This document shows positions 19,719 to 28,408 of a stretch of 61,744 nt of DNA, one piece after another. The notes beneath the pieces were generated by a model. It saw only the letters and a list, made by a program, of their open reading frames with translations. It was not told where the DNA came from and made no database searches. The stretch's first letter is position 1. Every line of letters starts with the position of its first letter. A program made the position numbers and the translations under genes. Location of the stretch: the NCBI RefSeq assembly GCF_022770205.1, contig NZ_JALEIK010000015.1, positions 1 through 61,744 of the forward strand, in the 5' to 3' direction. Source of the DNA: Helicobacter sp. GTDB lineage: Bacteria > Campylobacterota > Campylobacteria > Campylobacterales > Helicobacteraceae.

Positions 19719-20813
19719 ATGGAATTTGTCGCACAACGCTTTTATCCAGCAAATCCAGACTTTAGAAATCCTTTTAGTAGGGATAGAGATAGGATTATAC
19801 ATAGCTCGTATTTTAGGCGTTTGGAATACAAAACGCAAGTGTTTTTAAACCATAGCGGAGATTATTTTCGCACGCGCTTAACGCATTCCTTGGAAGTGAG
19901 TCAAATTGCGCGCACTTTAGCAACACATTTAGGATTAAATGCGGAGTTAGCAGAGGCAATTGCCCTAGCACACGACTTAGGACACACTCCTTTTGGACAC
20001 GCAGGGGGAGATGAATTGGATAAAGTGATGCGCAAATATGGATATAAAAATGGGTTTGAGCATAATTTTCAATCTTTTCGTGTGGTAACAAAATTAGAGA
20101 AGCGTTACAAAGATTTTGATGGATTAAACCTTACTTTTGCGACATTAGAGGGGATTTTAAAGCATTCTTATCCCTATGAGAAGCCCTTTTTAAATGCAAA
20201 TCTTAAGGTGACTTTCAAGCTAGAGTTTCACCCAAGCCTAGAGGCGATTCTTGTGGATTTATCTGATGAGATTGCCTATCTTAGCCACGATATTGATGAT
20301 GGCATTAAGTATGGATTGATTAGTTTTGATTGCTTGAGTAGTAGTGCGCTTGTAAATAGGGCGATAGAATATGTGGAAGGGCAAGAGAAAATTACAAAAA
20401 AGGATTCCATCTTTAGGCACCGCTTCACTTCGCGCTTAATCACTTTGCTTGTGTATGATATTATAGAAAATAACGCAAGGTTTCAACAAGAGATTCCACA
20501 ATGTTTTCAATACGATGCAGATGAGCCTTTGCCACTTGTGCATACAAAAGAGATGGATAAAGAGATTAAAATTTTAAAAAAGATTCTGTTTAAATCACTC
20601 TATCACCACGAGGAAATTGCTAGAAAAATGTTTATGGGAAAACGCTGTGTGCGTAAGCTTTATGAATGTTTTAATGGGGATATTAATTTACTGCCAAAGG
20701 ATTTACAAGAGCGTATCCAAAATGGTGAAAAAACACATCGCGTGTGTGCGGACTATATCGCATCTATGACGGATAGATATGCGGTGTCTTTGTATAAAGA
20801 GCTGGGGTTTTAA
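19719..20813 (+). CDS. dgt: dGTP triphosphohydrolase-like HD protein
   Basis: The 364-residue protein is an HD-domain dNTP triphosphohydrolase, which cleaves dNTPs to nucleosides and triphosphate. Metal-binding residues are visible in TRLTHSLEVSQIA (about 52-64), AHDLGHTPFGHAG (about 84-96) and LSDEIAYLSHDIDDG. A start-conserved FSRDRDRIIHSSYFRRLEYKTQVF block is diagnostic. It is divergent from the MBL hydrolase and followed six bases later by a small gene. Confidence 0.9.
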   Translation: MEFVAQRFYPANPDFRNPFSRDRDRIIHSSYFRRLEYKTQVFLNHSGDYFRTRLTHSLEVSQIARTLATHLGLNAELAEAIALAHDLGHTPFGHAGGDELDKVMRKYGYKNGFEHNFQSFRVVTKLEKRYKDFDGLNLTFATLEGILKHSYPYEKPFLNANLKVTFKLEFHPSLEAILVDLSDEIAYLSHDIDDGIKYGLISFDCLSSSALVNRAIEYVEGQEKITKKDSIFRHRFTSRLITLLVYDIIENNARFQQEIPQCFQYDADEPLPLVHTKEMDKEIKILKKILFKSLYHHEEIARKMFMGKRCVRKLYECFNGDINLLPKDLQERIQNGEKTHRVCADYIASMTDRYAVSLYKELGF

Positions 20814-20819
20814 TTAAAG

Positions 20820-20999
20820 TTGGAATCTAAATACGATTTAGGATTTTTAATTTTACAAGCAAGAAAAGGCAACCTTGAAGCGCAAACAACTCTTTCCCTA
20901 TTGCGTATGGAGTTTAAAAAAGAAAGAGATAAGGTTTTAAAGGGCTTTGAAAATCGCAAGGAGTTAGAATCGGAATTTAATATTTTGTCAATAATGTAA
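20820..20999 (+). CDS. Small hypothetical protein (59 residues)
   Basis: A TTG start six bases after the dgt stop opens a 59-residue frame, beginning with KYDLGFLILQARKGNLEAQ after the first three residues and ending in ELESEFNILSIM. It is helix-prone and charged, with a Sel1-like A-x-x-G-N-x-x-A-Q pattern. The spacing suggests co-translation with dgt. Its first half is nearly identical at the DNA level to part of the palindromic element at 58328-58425, so it may be a surviving gene of which that element is a relic, or may itself derive from a repeat. The start has no strong ribosome site. Confidence 0.5.
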   Translation: MESKYDLGFLILQARKGNLEAQTTLSLLRMEFKKERDKVLKGFENRKELESEFNILSIM

Positions 21000-21024
21000 A
21001 AAGAGTTTGCCATAGGTTTAAGAT

Positions 21025-21117
21025 TTATTTTTTATACGCATAATACAAAAATGCTCCCATTCCGATGACAAAAACAAATGCTAAAAACACTACTAAAATA
21101 CTATCCAATACGCCCAT
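21025..21117 (-). CDS. Small single-span membrane protein (30 residues)
   Basis: The frame starts at ATG 21117, overlapping the rlmN stop by one base (TAATG), and reads [20 protein letters not shown] then GAFLYYAYKK. It is one hydrophobic helix with a short positively charged tail, predicted as an inner-membrane micropeptide. Coupling to rlmN supports real translation. I recall a similar small hydrophobic gene beside rlmN in Campylobacter jejuni, which would support conservation, but this is from memory. Confidence 0.6.
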   Translation of the reverse strand: MGVLDSILVVFLAFVFVIGMGAFLYYAYKK

Positions 21118-22181
21118 TATTCTTCCTTCTGTGTGCTTGTTTGTTCTGTGATTGCACGCTCCCTTAGTTGCCCACACGCTGCGCTAATGTCTAAGCCTTT
21201 GGATTCTCTAATGGTGCATAAAAGTCCTTTTTTAAGCAAAAACTCCCTAAAGGATTCCATCTTTTCTGCGCTTGGGCGTTTGTAAATGCTGCCTTCGTGG
21301 GGATTGAAATAAATCAAATTGACCTTTGCCTTAAGTTTATTTAGCAATGCTACAAGTTTTTTAGCACTATCTAAGCCATCATTTAGCCCATCAATCATTA
21401 AATATTCAAACATTACTCTTTTGCGATGATCAATAGGGAATTGCGCCACTTCATCAATCACAGCTTGGATGTTGTAAGCCTTGTTGATGGGCATTAGCTC
21501 GCTTCTTAGCTTATCATCAACGGCGTGCAAAGAGATTGCAAGCTGCACGCCAAGATTGAGTGCGCCTAGCTTTTTAATCTTTGGTGCGATTCCGCTTGTG
21601 GAGATGGTTTGACGGCGTGTAGAAATGCTTAAGCCATCAAGTTCGGCTAGGATTTGAATCGCATTTGTAACATTATCTAAGTTATCTAATGGCTCTCCCA
21701 TCCCCATATACACGATATTGATTGCCTTATTGTGTGGAATGTTTTGCGCTTTTTTAATCGCTAAAACTTGATACACAATTTCCCCCGCGCTAAGATTTCT
21801 CACAAATCCGCCCTTAGCAGTCAAACAAAAACTACAACCGACTTTACAACCCACTTGCGAAGATAAGCATAGAGTAAATTTATCTTCCTTCATTTTTAAA
21901 AACACCGCTTCATAGGTTAGATCATCTTGCGTTTGGAAGAGATATTTCACGCTTCCATCAAGGCTTTTTTCTTGTTTGTAAATTTGCACACTTGTGGTGG
22001 TGAAAGTTTCTTTTAAATAGGCTTTTAACTCCTTTGGGAGATTATCCATTGCTTCAAAATCTTCTACATAGCGGACATAGAGCCAGTGGTAAATTTGTTT
22101 GGCGCGGAATTTTTGAAAACCATCGGCTTGAAGTTTCAAGCCTAACGCATTAAGAGAGTAGCTAAAAATATTTTCTTTCAT
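21117..22181 (-). CDS. rlmN: 23S rRNA (adenine2503-C2)-methyltransferase RlmN
   Basis: RlmN is a radical-SAM enzyme that methylates C2 of A2503 in 23S rRNA and A37 in some tRNAs. The 354 residues carry the cluster motif CKVGCSFC (Cys112, Cys116, Cys119), the GEPLDN motif and the C-terminal DISAACGQL holding the methylated catalytic cysteine. Length is usual. Upstream, 13 bases away, lies the phosphorylase-like gene, so an operon S4 protein-phosphorylase-RlmN-micropeptide is likely. Confidence 0.95.
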   Translation of the reverse strand: MKENIFSYSLNALGLKLQADGFQKFRAKQIYHWLYVRYVEDFEAMDNLPKELKAYLKETFTTTSVQIYKQEKSLDGSVKYLFQTQDDLTYEAVFLKMKEDKFTLCLSSQVGCKVGCSFCLTAKGGFVRNLSAGEIVYQVLAIKKAQNIPHNKAINIVYMGMGEPLDNLDNVTNAIQILAELDGLSISTRRQTISTSGIAPKIKKLGALNLGVQLAISLHAVDDKLRSELMPINKAYNIQAVIDEVAQFPIDHRKRVMFEYLMIDGLNDGLDSAKKLVALLNKLKAKVNLIYFNPHEGSIYKRPSAEKMESFREFLLKKGLLCTIRESKGLDISAACGQLRERAITEQTSTQKEE

Positions 22182-22194
22182 TGAATATTATCTT

Positions 22195-22785
22195 TTATGG
22201 TTTGCCTAGTGTGGAATCTAATTTATTTTTGATATAGGATTCCAACTTTTGCATTGCTATTTTGTGGTTAGCAAAAAATTCTTTTTGTGCGTCTTTATGG
22301 ATATGATTTGTGCTACAAAAAATTCCAACTGCTGGCAAATCAAAGGTTTGCGCCACTTGCAACACGCTAAAAAACTCCATATTTTCATAGAGGATTCCAA
22401 GTTTTACCATTTTTTCTGCAAGCTTAGAATCAGTGCTAATGTAGTTGCTAGAGTTAATGATTCTTTGTGTTTTAGCAAAATCTTGCGTGAGCGGATTAGA
22501 ATCTTTTGGCATTGTTTCACGTGAAACATTTGTTAAAAGATTATCCAAAGGCGTGTAGGATTGCCCTTGTAAAAATGAGAGTTCAATATTGCAAGCGCTT
22601 GCTGTTTCAAAGACTTCTAGCAAGGGTTGATTACTAGAGTAGTTTCCGCAAGTGCCAATAAACACGATTTCATCAGGTTTATCATACAGGATTGAGCGCG
22701 TAAGATGGATAGCGGAGTCTATCAAGCCCACGCCAATACTTTTTGCAAAGGTAAAGTTTTCTATTTTTCCTGCACAATAAATCAA
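22195..22785 (-). CDS. Nucleoside phosphorylase-superfamily protein
   Basis: The 196-residue protein has the purine-nucleoside phosphorylase/MTA nucleosidase core: FIGTCGN near 43-49 (phosphate/ribose loop), a central YENMEFFSVLQVAQTF stretch (the family's E-M-E ribose motif) and GIFCSTNHIH near the C-terminus (base-binding region). It is shorter than MTA/SAH nucleosidase and lacks some N-terminal structure, so the exact substrate is not clear. It is packed one base from the S4 gene and 13 from rlmN. Confidence 0.7.
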   Translation of the reverse strand: MIYCAGKIENFTFAKSIGVGLIDSAIHLTRSILYDKPDEIVFIGTCGNYSSNQPLLEVFETASACNIELSFLQGQSYTPLDNLLTNVSRETMPKDSNPLTQDFAKTQRIINSSNYISTDSKLAEKMVKLGILYENMEFFSVLQVAQTFDLPAVGIFCSTNHIHKDAQKEFFANHKIAMQKLESYIKNKLDSTLGKP

Positions 22786-22786
22786 C

Positions 22787-23032
22787 TTACACTTCCTTAT
22801 AATACAAATGCGATGTGTTTTTCTTAATGGTTTTTTGCTCTGGGATTTGTAAAACTTGGTAGAATTTTGATTTTTCTAAAAAGGCAATTTCTATCACATC
22901 GCCAACCTTAACATTGCGACTTGCCTTCACGCTCACACCTGCAATTTTTACAACACCATTTTCAAGCATATCTTGAGCAATTGCACGCCTTTTGACAATA
23001 TTGACTGCATTTAAAAACTTATCCACTCGCAT
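22787..23032 (-). CDS. S4-domain RNA-binding protein
   Basis: The 81-residue product is almost entirely an S4 domain: MRVDKFLNAVNIVKRRAIAQ with the conserved D-K-x-L and R-x-x-A residues, then GVVKIAGVSVKASRNVKVGDVIEIAF. Such stand-alone S4 proteins (HslR/YrfH-like) bind structured RNA or stalled ribosomes. AAGGA five bases before ATG 23032 fixes this start over one eight codons upstream. Confidence 0.85.
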   Translation of the reverse strand: MRVDKFLNAVNIVKRRAIAQDMLENGVVKIAGVSVKASRNVKVGDVIEIAFLEKSKFYQVLQIPEQKTIKKNTSHLYYKEV

Positions 23033-23088
23033 TTTTATCCTTATTCTTTGTAGCATTCTAGCTAAAATAAGATTAATTTGTCTAAGGG

Positions 23089-23117
23089 TATAATGCGACT
23101 CACATTTACATAGGAGG
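23089..23117 (+). promoter_or_regulatory. argG promoter -10 box and ribosome site
   Basis: A consensus TATAAT lies at 23089-23094 and a strong AGGAGG at 23112-23117, five bases before the argG ATG. The leader would be very short (about 23 bases). No arginine operator is obvious. Confidence 0.6.
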
Positions 23118-23122
23118 TTTAA

Positions 23123-24334
23123 ATGCAGAAAAGCTTCAAAAAAGTGGTTCTAGCATATAGCGGAGGATTAGATACAAGCGTGATTTTAAAATGGCTTGGC
23201 GATACTTATGGTTGTGAGGTGGTAACATTTACGGCTGATATTGGACAAGGCGAGGAAGTAGAGCCCGCAAGAGCAAAGGCGCAAAAGCTTGGAATCAAGC
23301 CTGAAAATATTTTCATTGAAGATTTAAGAGAGGAGTTTATCCGCGATTTTGTGTTCCCAATGTTTAGGGCAAATACGATTTATGAGGGGGAATATTTGCT
23401 AGGCACAAGCATTGCGCGCCCACTTATTGCAAAACGCTTAGTAGAGATTGCCAAAGAAGTAGGAGCTGATGCAATTTCACACGGCGCAACAGGCAAGGGG
23501 AATGATCAAGTGCGCTTTGAAATTGGCGCATACGCATTAAACCCTGATATTAAAGTGATTGCTCCTTGGAGGGAATGGGATTTAAATAGCCGTGAAAAAC
23601 TGCTTGCTTATGCGCAAAATTCTGGAATCCCTATTGAAAAAAAGGCAAATAAATCGCCTTATTCAATGGACGCAAACCTTTTACACATTAGCTATGAAGG
23701 GCAAATTTTAGAAGATCCTAGCGTTGCGCCTGAAGAGGATATGTGGCGTTGGAGTGTTTCGCCCAAAAACGCCCCGGATACACCAACGATTCTTACCATA
23801 GAGTTTAAAAACGGAGATGGAATCGCAATTAATGGAGAGAAACTAAGCCCTGCAAACTTTTGGGAGAAGCTTAATAAGCTTGCAGGAGAAAATGGAATTG
23901 GGCGTTTAGATTTGGTAGAAAATCGCTATGTGGGAATGAAATCACGCGGTTGTTATGAAACTCCGGGCGGGACAATTTATTTAAAAGCGCATCGTGCGAT
24001 AGAATCGTTATGCCTTGATAGAGAGGAAACGCATTTAAAAGATGAGATTATGCCAAAATACGCAAGCTTAATTTATAATGGATATTGGTTTAGCCCAGAG
24101 AGAGAAGCCTTGCAAGCACTGATTGACAAGACGCAAGAGAAGGTTGAGGGAATTGTGCGTTTAGAGCTTTATAAAGGCAATGTTATAATTTTAGGTAGAG
24201 AATCTAAAAACTCACTCTTTAATGCGGCTTATAGCACTTTTGAAGAGGATTGCGTGTATGACCAAAAAGACGCCGGCGGCTTTATCAAGCTTAATGCGCT
24301 AAGATTTATTATTGCGGGAATTGCACGCAAATAA
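23123..24334 (+). CDS. argG: Argininosuccinate synthase
   Basis: ArgG condenses citrulline and aspartate using ATP. The 403 residues begin with the PP-loop AYSGGLDTS (about 10-18) and include [14 protein letters not shown] near 116-129 and [15 protein letters not shown], all standard for the family. It is preceded by a clear promoter and Shine-Dalgarno. The 228 bases after it (24335-24562) hold no recognisable gene; only short interrupted frames. Confidence 0.96.
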   Translation: MQKSFKKVVLAYSGGLDTSVILKWLGDTYGCEVVTFTADIGQGEEVEPARAKAQKLGIKPENIFIEDLREEFIRDFVFPMFRANTIYEGEYLLGTSIARPLIAKRLVEIAKEVGADAISHGATGKGNDQVRFEIGAYALNPDIKVIAPWREWDLNSREKLLAYAQNSGIPIEKKANKSPYSMDANLLHISYEGQILEDPSVAPEEDMWRWSVSPKNAPDTPTILTIEFKNGDGIAINGEKLSPANFWEKLNKLAGENGIGRLDLVENRYVGMKSRGCYETPGGTIYLKAHRAIESLCLDREETHLKDEIMPKYASLIYNGYWFSPEREALQALIDKTQEKVEGIVRLELYKGNVIILGRESKNSLFNAAYSTFEEDCVYDQKDAGGFIKLNALRFIIAGIARK

Positions 24335-24562
24335 TTTGCGTGTTAATAAGTGAATATTTAGAGATATAAAAACCTTGACAGCTTACAAAATGCTATGCAA
24401 GAAGGTAAACTTGAGCGGAGTGGATTAACAAATGGTGAGATAAGTTGTTTTTATTGTAGAATATTTATACCATAACCTAGGGTAGGAATTGCCCAAGGTC
24501 AAGCTTATAGAGATAGTTCCAGTTAGAGGTATCTTAAGTATAGTAATACACTAGATATAATA

Positions 24563-26062
24563 TTATTTAGAATGATTTTCTTGAAAATTAAACATAATTG
24601 CATCTTCCTCTGTTTGCAGAAAATATTTTTGTGTTATTGTTTTTGTTTCCGTGTAAAATGTCATCGCTTGTTTGCCATAGGCGTGTAAATCACCATAAAA
24701 TGAGCCTTTCCAGCCTGTAAAAGAGAAAAATGGTAAAGGCACAGGAATAGGCACATTAACGCCAACTTGTCCAACATTAACTTCTTTTGTAAAATGCGAT
24801 GCGCTTGCAAGGGAGTTGGTAAAGATAGAAGTGCCATTACCAAACTCATTGTTATTAATGATGTCTAGGGCTTCGTTGAGATTTTTTGCCTCTAAGATGC
24901 ACAGCACGGGTGCAAAAATTTCTTTTTTGTAAATTTGCATAGAGGTTGTAACTTCGCTAAAAACGCAAGGTCCAAGCCAATTGCCATTAGGATAACCCTC
25001 TATGGAGATATTTCTGCCATCAAGAATAAGGTTTGCTCCCTCTTTGATTCCTTCTTCAATGCTTTGTAATACGCGTTCTAATGCTGCCTTGGTGATAAGC
25101 GGACCATAAGCTGCTTTAGGGTTATTGTAAGCTCCGGGTTTTATGGCTTTTAATTTATTGATGAGTGTTGGGATAAGTTTTTTAGAATCTCCTACAAAAA
25201 TTGCCACAGAGATTGCCATACATCTTTGTCCAGCAGCTCCCATAGAAGCTCCAATGAGTGCATTGATGGCTTTTTCTTCATCAGCATCTGGCATAACAAC
25301 AAGATGATTTTTTGCTCCAACTAATGCTTGGGCGCGCTTAAGATTTGCTGTGGCGCGTGAGTAGATATATGCCCCAACTTTTGGAGAGCCAACAAAGGAA
25401 TAAGCTTTGATTAAAGGATGATCAAGCAGCATATCAACTTGTTCTTTTTGTCCGTGAACAACTTGTAAGATTCCTTTTGGAACATCACATTGCATAAAAA
25501 GTTCCGCTAATTTCATTGCTGTTTGTGGCACCATTTCTGAAGGCTTTAGGATAAAAGCATTGCCTGCTACAATTGCTAAAGGAAACATCCACAAAGGAAT
25601 CATACCGGGAAAATTAAAAGGAGTGATTCCCGCGCAAACACCTAAAGGTTGTTTGTAGGAAAAAGTGTTGATTCCTTTAGAAACATTTTCTATGGTTTCT
25701 CCCATAAGCAAAGTAGGTGCAGAGCAAGCAAACTCTATGACTTCATACCCTCTTGTTAAATCGCCCTTTGCGTCATCTAGGGTTTTTCCTTGTTCAATGG
25801 ATAAAATTTCTGCAAGTGTGTTGAGATTTTTCTTAACTAATGCTTGGTATTCTAGCATAACCCTCACTCTTGTCATAATTGATGTATCTCTCCATTGTAA
25901 AAAGGCATTATGTGCGGTTGTTGCTGCTTCATCAATCTCTTCTTTTAGCATGCAGGGCACTTGCGCTAATATCTCTTGAGTAAGCGGAGAGAGTGATTGT
26001 GCGAAATGCGTTGTTTTGCTTTCTTTAAAAGTTCCATTAATTAATGCTTGAATTGTTTTCAT
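24563..26062 (-). CDS. mmsA: CoA-acylating malonate/methylmalonate-semialdehyde dehydrogenase (IolA/MmsA)
   Basis: This 499-residue aldehyde dehydrogenase converts malonate semialdehyde to acetyl-CoA and CO2 with NAD and CoA, the last step of inositol degradation. The catalytic Cys281 lies in GAAGQRCMA, the signature of MmsA, and [15 protein letters not shown] near 147-161 is likewise specific. The YETETKTIT-like C-terminus (FYTETKTIT) is typical. It is the only gene of the inositol island on the minus strand and is divergent from the transporter genes across a 354-base regulatory gap, so it is probably co-regulated. Valine catabolism is the alternative role, but no such genes are nearby. Confidence 0.93.
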   Translation of the reverse strand: MKTIQALINGTFKESKTTHFAQSLSPLTQEILAQVPCMLKEEIDEAATTAHNAFLQWRDTSIMTRVRVMLEYQALVKKNLNTLAEILSIEQGKTLDDAKGDLTRGYEVIEFACSAPTLLMGETIENVSKGINTFSYKQPLGVCAGITPFNFPGMIPLWMFPLAIVAGNAFILKPSEMVPQTAMKLAELFMQCDVPKGILQVVHGQKEQVDMLLDHPLIKAYSFVGSPKVGAYIYSRATANLKRAQALVGAKNHLVVMPDADEEKAINALIGASMGAAGQRCMAISVAIFVGDSKKLIPTLINKLKAIKPGAYNNPKAAYGPLITKAALERVLQSIEEGIKEGANLILDGRNISIEGYPNGNWLGPCVFSEVTTSMQIYKKEIFAPVLCILEAKNLNEALDIINNNEFGNGTSIFTNSLASASHFTKEVNVGQVGVNVPIPVPLPFFSFTGWKGSFYGDLHAYGKQAMTFYTETKTITQKYFLQTEEDAIMFNFQENHSK

Positions 26063-26416
26063 TACGAATAACTCCTTATATTATTGTATTTTTATGTGTA
26101 AAGCTGCTTGACTACCATCGGTTTGAAAGTAGAAATTTTAAGCGATGAACCTTAAATAAAACCTTATTTTTGTGTTAAATGATAACAAAAAAAGATTAGG
26201 TTTGATGAAATATTGAGAATAGCTAATAGAAGATTGGGAAATATATTGGTTAATTTGTGAATTTTTTTCACAAAATTAACACCACATTGGAAAAAATGTT
26301 TCAAAAATATACATATAAAATTTTTTTTGATGATTTTTATCGCTTGGACAGCGCTGGAGATAATTTTATGTTATTCTTATATGGCGATTTTAGTTTTCGT
26401 TTTCAAGGAGTTTATT
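26063..26416. promoter_or_regulatory. Divergent control region of the inositol island
   Basis: The gap between mmsA and the first binding-protein gene holds an imperfect inverted repeat: TTAATTTGTGA (26250-26260) and TCACAAAATTAA (26268-26279), with outer GG/CC extensions. Its core TGTGA-N7-TCACA resembles a Crp-type site with one extra spacer base. A -10-like GATAAT at 26359-26364 and AAGGAG at 26405-26410 serve the rightward operon. No regulator gene is in the island, so control must come from elsewhere. Operator function is inferred. Confidence 0.45.
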
Positions 26417-27325
26417 ATGTTGTATCAAATTTTAAAGATGGCAGTTGCAACCTTTTTGAGTTGTGGATTTTTATTTGCCAAGGACATAAATATTGTGTTT
26501 GTTGGCAGTGGAATTGACGCTGATCCTTTTTGGAGTGTAGTGAAAAATGGAGCAATGGATGCTGCTAAAGATATGGGAGCAAAAGTTGAATATCGCAATG
26601 CCGCTAATGGAGATAGAACAGAGATGGCGCGCATTATTCAATCAGCTATTTCTAAGCGACCTGATGGTTTAGTTGTATCTATTGCAGATAAGGACGCTTT
26701 GGCGAAGGATATTAAAAGAGCTGTGGATTTAAAAATTCCTGTGATTAATGTAAATTCTGGAGCAGAGGCAGGGAAAGAATTAGGAGCTTTGTTATATATT
26801 GGCAATAGTGAATACCAAGCAGGACTATTAGCTGGCAAAAAAGCAAAGACAGAAGGTGTGAAAAGCTTTATTTGTGTCAATCACGAAATCACAAATACAG
26901 TTTTAGAACAAAGATGTCAAGGCTTTGCTGATGGTTTAGGTGTTAAAAATAATATGCTTGATGCAGGATTTGATCCAAGCGAGAGTCAGAAGAAATTAGA
27001 ACCTTATTTGAGTCAAGTTGATGCGATTTTAACCATTGGACCTGTTTCGGCGTCTTCAACAATTGATTTGTTAAAGAAAAAAAGGATGAAAAAGTATTTT
27101 GTAACCTTTGATTTAAGCCAAGAAATCACAAATGCGATTAAAGATGGTAGCATTGATTTTGCGATTGATCAACAACAATATTTGCAAGGTTATTTGCCGA
27201 TAGTGTTTTTAACGCAGTATGCGAAATATGGAGTGATTCCTGCTAATGATGTCTATACTGGACCTGCTTTTGTAACAAAAAGTAATGTTGATAGCGTGCA
27301 GAAATTTGCAGGAAAATATAGGTAA
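26417..27325 (+). CDS. Periplasmic sugar/inositol-binding protein, copy 1
   Basis: A 302-residue type I periplasmic binding protein (RbsB/IbpA family) with signal peptide (hydrophobic MAVATFLSCGFLFA). The mature part begins KDINIVFVGSGIDADPFW, and the family pattern AISKRPDGLVVSIADKDAL and PVINVNSGAE follows. I chose ATG 26417 because AAGGAG lies six bases before it; the open frame continues 30 codons further upstream without a ribosome site. It shares a 78-base identical block with copy 2. Inositol specificity is inferred from the operon. Confidence 0.88.
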   Translation: MLYQILKMAVATFLSCGFLFAKDINIVFVGSGIDADPFWSVVKNGAMDAAKDMGAKVEYRNAANGDRTEMARIIQSAISKRPDGLVVSIADKDALAKDIKRAVDLKIPVINVNSGAEAGKELGALLYIGNSEYQAGLLAGKKAKTEGVKSFICVNHEITNTVLEQRCQGFADGLGVKNNMLDAGFDPSESQKKLEPYLSQVDAILTIGPVSASSTIDLLKKKRMKKYFVTFDLSQEITNAIKDGSIDFAIDQQQYLQGYLPIVFLTQYAKYGVIPANDVYTGPAFVTKSNVDSVQKFAGKYR

Positions 27326-27395
27326 TTGGTTATTTTTTAATGGCGTAAAGCTATACATTTTGATGTATGGTAATTTTTAAATTCAAAGGAGAAAA

Positions 27396-28295
27396 ATGTT
27401 TAAGAAGATCGTTTTATGCATGTTGTTGTGTGTGGGGGCAGTTTATGCAAAGCAGTTGCATTTTGTATTTATTAGCAATGGGTTAGATGTTGATCCTTTT
27501 TGGAATGTGATTAAAAATGGAATTAATGATGCGGCTAAAGAAGTTGATGCAAGAGTGGATTATCGTAATTCTCCAACAGGAGATAGAACAGAAATGGCAA
27601 GAATTTTACAAGCAGCCATTTCGCAACGACCAGATGGAATCATTATTTCTATTCCTGACAAAGATGCTTTAGGTAAAGATATTAAAAGGGCTTTAGATTT
27701 AAAAATTCCTGTGATTAATGTTAATGCGGGTGTAGAAGCAGGCAAGGAATTGGGGATTAAAAATTATATTGGCTCTAATGAATATCAAGGTGGAATGTTG
27801 CTTGGTGAGCAAGCAAAAAAGGCAGGTGTTCAAAGTTTTGTTTGTGTGAATCAAGAAATCACAAATACAGTTTTAGAACAAAGATGTCAAGGCTTTGCTG
27901 ATGGTTTAGGTGTTAAAAATAATATGCTTGATTCTAGTAGTGATCCTAGTGAGATACAAAAAAGATTAGCCCCTTATTTAGATAAGGTTGATGCGGTTGT
28001 AACTTTAGGTCCTGTATCTGCTGGAGCAACTATTGGGCTTTTGAAAAGTAAAAGAATGAAAAAGCATTTTGTAACCTTTGACTTAAGCCCAGAAATTATT
28101 GCGGGGATTAAAGAGGGAGTGTTGCTATCAGCAATTGATCAACAGCCCTATTTGCAAGGATATTTGCCTGTGATTTTGCTTTCAAAATATGTTCCTTATG
28201 GATTGTTGCCTGATGGAGATATTTATACAGGACCAGCTTTAGTAACAAAAGAAAATGTTGATTTAGTGGATAAATTAACAGGAAAATTTAGATAG
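27396..28295 (+). CDS. Periplasmic sugar/inositol-binding protein, copy 2
   Basis: The 299-residue paralogue of the preceding gene has a signal peptide ending in GAVYAKQ and the same fold and motifs (ISNGLDVDPFWNVI, RPDGIIISIPDKDAL, NVNAGVEAGKELG). The pair differ mostly in the first domain and near the C-terminus, so they may bind different inositol isomers, or one may be a spare copy. Bases 27855-27932 are identical to 26885-26962. The gene is followed by two hairpins before the permease. Confidence 0.88.
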   Translation: MFKKIVLCMLLCVGAVYAKQLHFVFISNGLDVDPFWNVIKNGINDAAKEVDARVDYRNSPTGDRTEMARILQAAISQRPDGIIISIPDKDALGKDIKRALDLKIPVINVNAGVEAGKELGIKNYIGSNEYQGGMLLGEQAKKAGVQSFVCVNQEITNTVLEQRCQGFADGLGVKNNMLDSSSDPSEIQKRLAPYLDKVDAVVTLGPVSAGATIGLLKSKRMKKHFVTFDLSPEIIAGIKEGVLLSAIDQQPYLQGYLPVILLSKYVPYGLLPDGDIYTGPALVTKENVDLVDKLTGKFR

Positions 28296-28305
28296 CAATG
28301 CGTGG

Positions 28306-28373
28306 GGTGGCTTTGCCCACCTTGTAGCAATTTCATATTGAGCAATGTGCTGCTAGGGTTTATTGCTCAATAT
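28306..28373 (+). promoter_or_regulatory. Tandem hairpins between binding-protein and permease genes
   Basis: GGTGG (28306-28310) pairs with CCACC (28317-28321), and ATATTGAGCAAT (28335-28346) pairs perfectly with ATTGCTCAATAT (28362-28373). No T-tract follows, so these are not simple terminators. Such structures after a binding-protein gene often stabilise the upstream mRNA or partly terminate, giving more binding protein than permease. Confidence 0.55.
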
Positions 28374-28408
28374 CAAATTATAAAAATGATTTTATTTAAG
28401 GAAAATAA

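Noticed and set aside
24335-24562. A gene after argG (frame reading KNLDSLQNAMQEGKLERSG)
   Set aside because: The frame is short, has no start signal and no recognisable relatives; I treat the spacer as empty.
24563-26062. MmsA as part of valine catabolism
   Set aside because: No other valine-degradation gene is near; it shares a control region with inositol genes.
26256-26272. A canonical Crp site (TGTGA-N6-TCACA) before the inositol operon
   Set aside because: The spacer is seven bases, not six, so I list it only as a generic inverted repeat.
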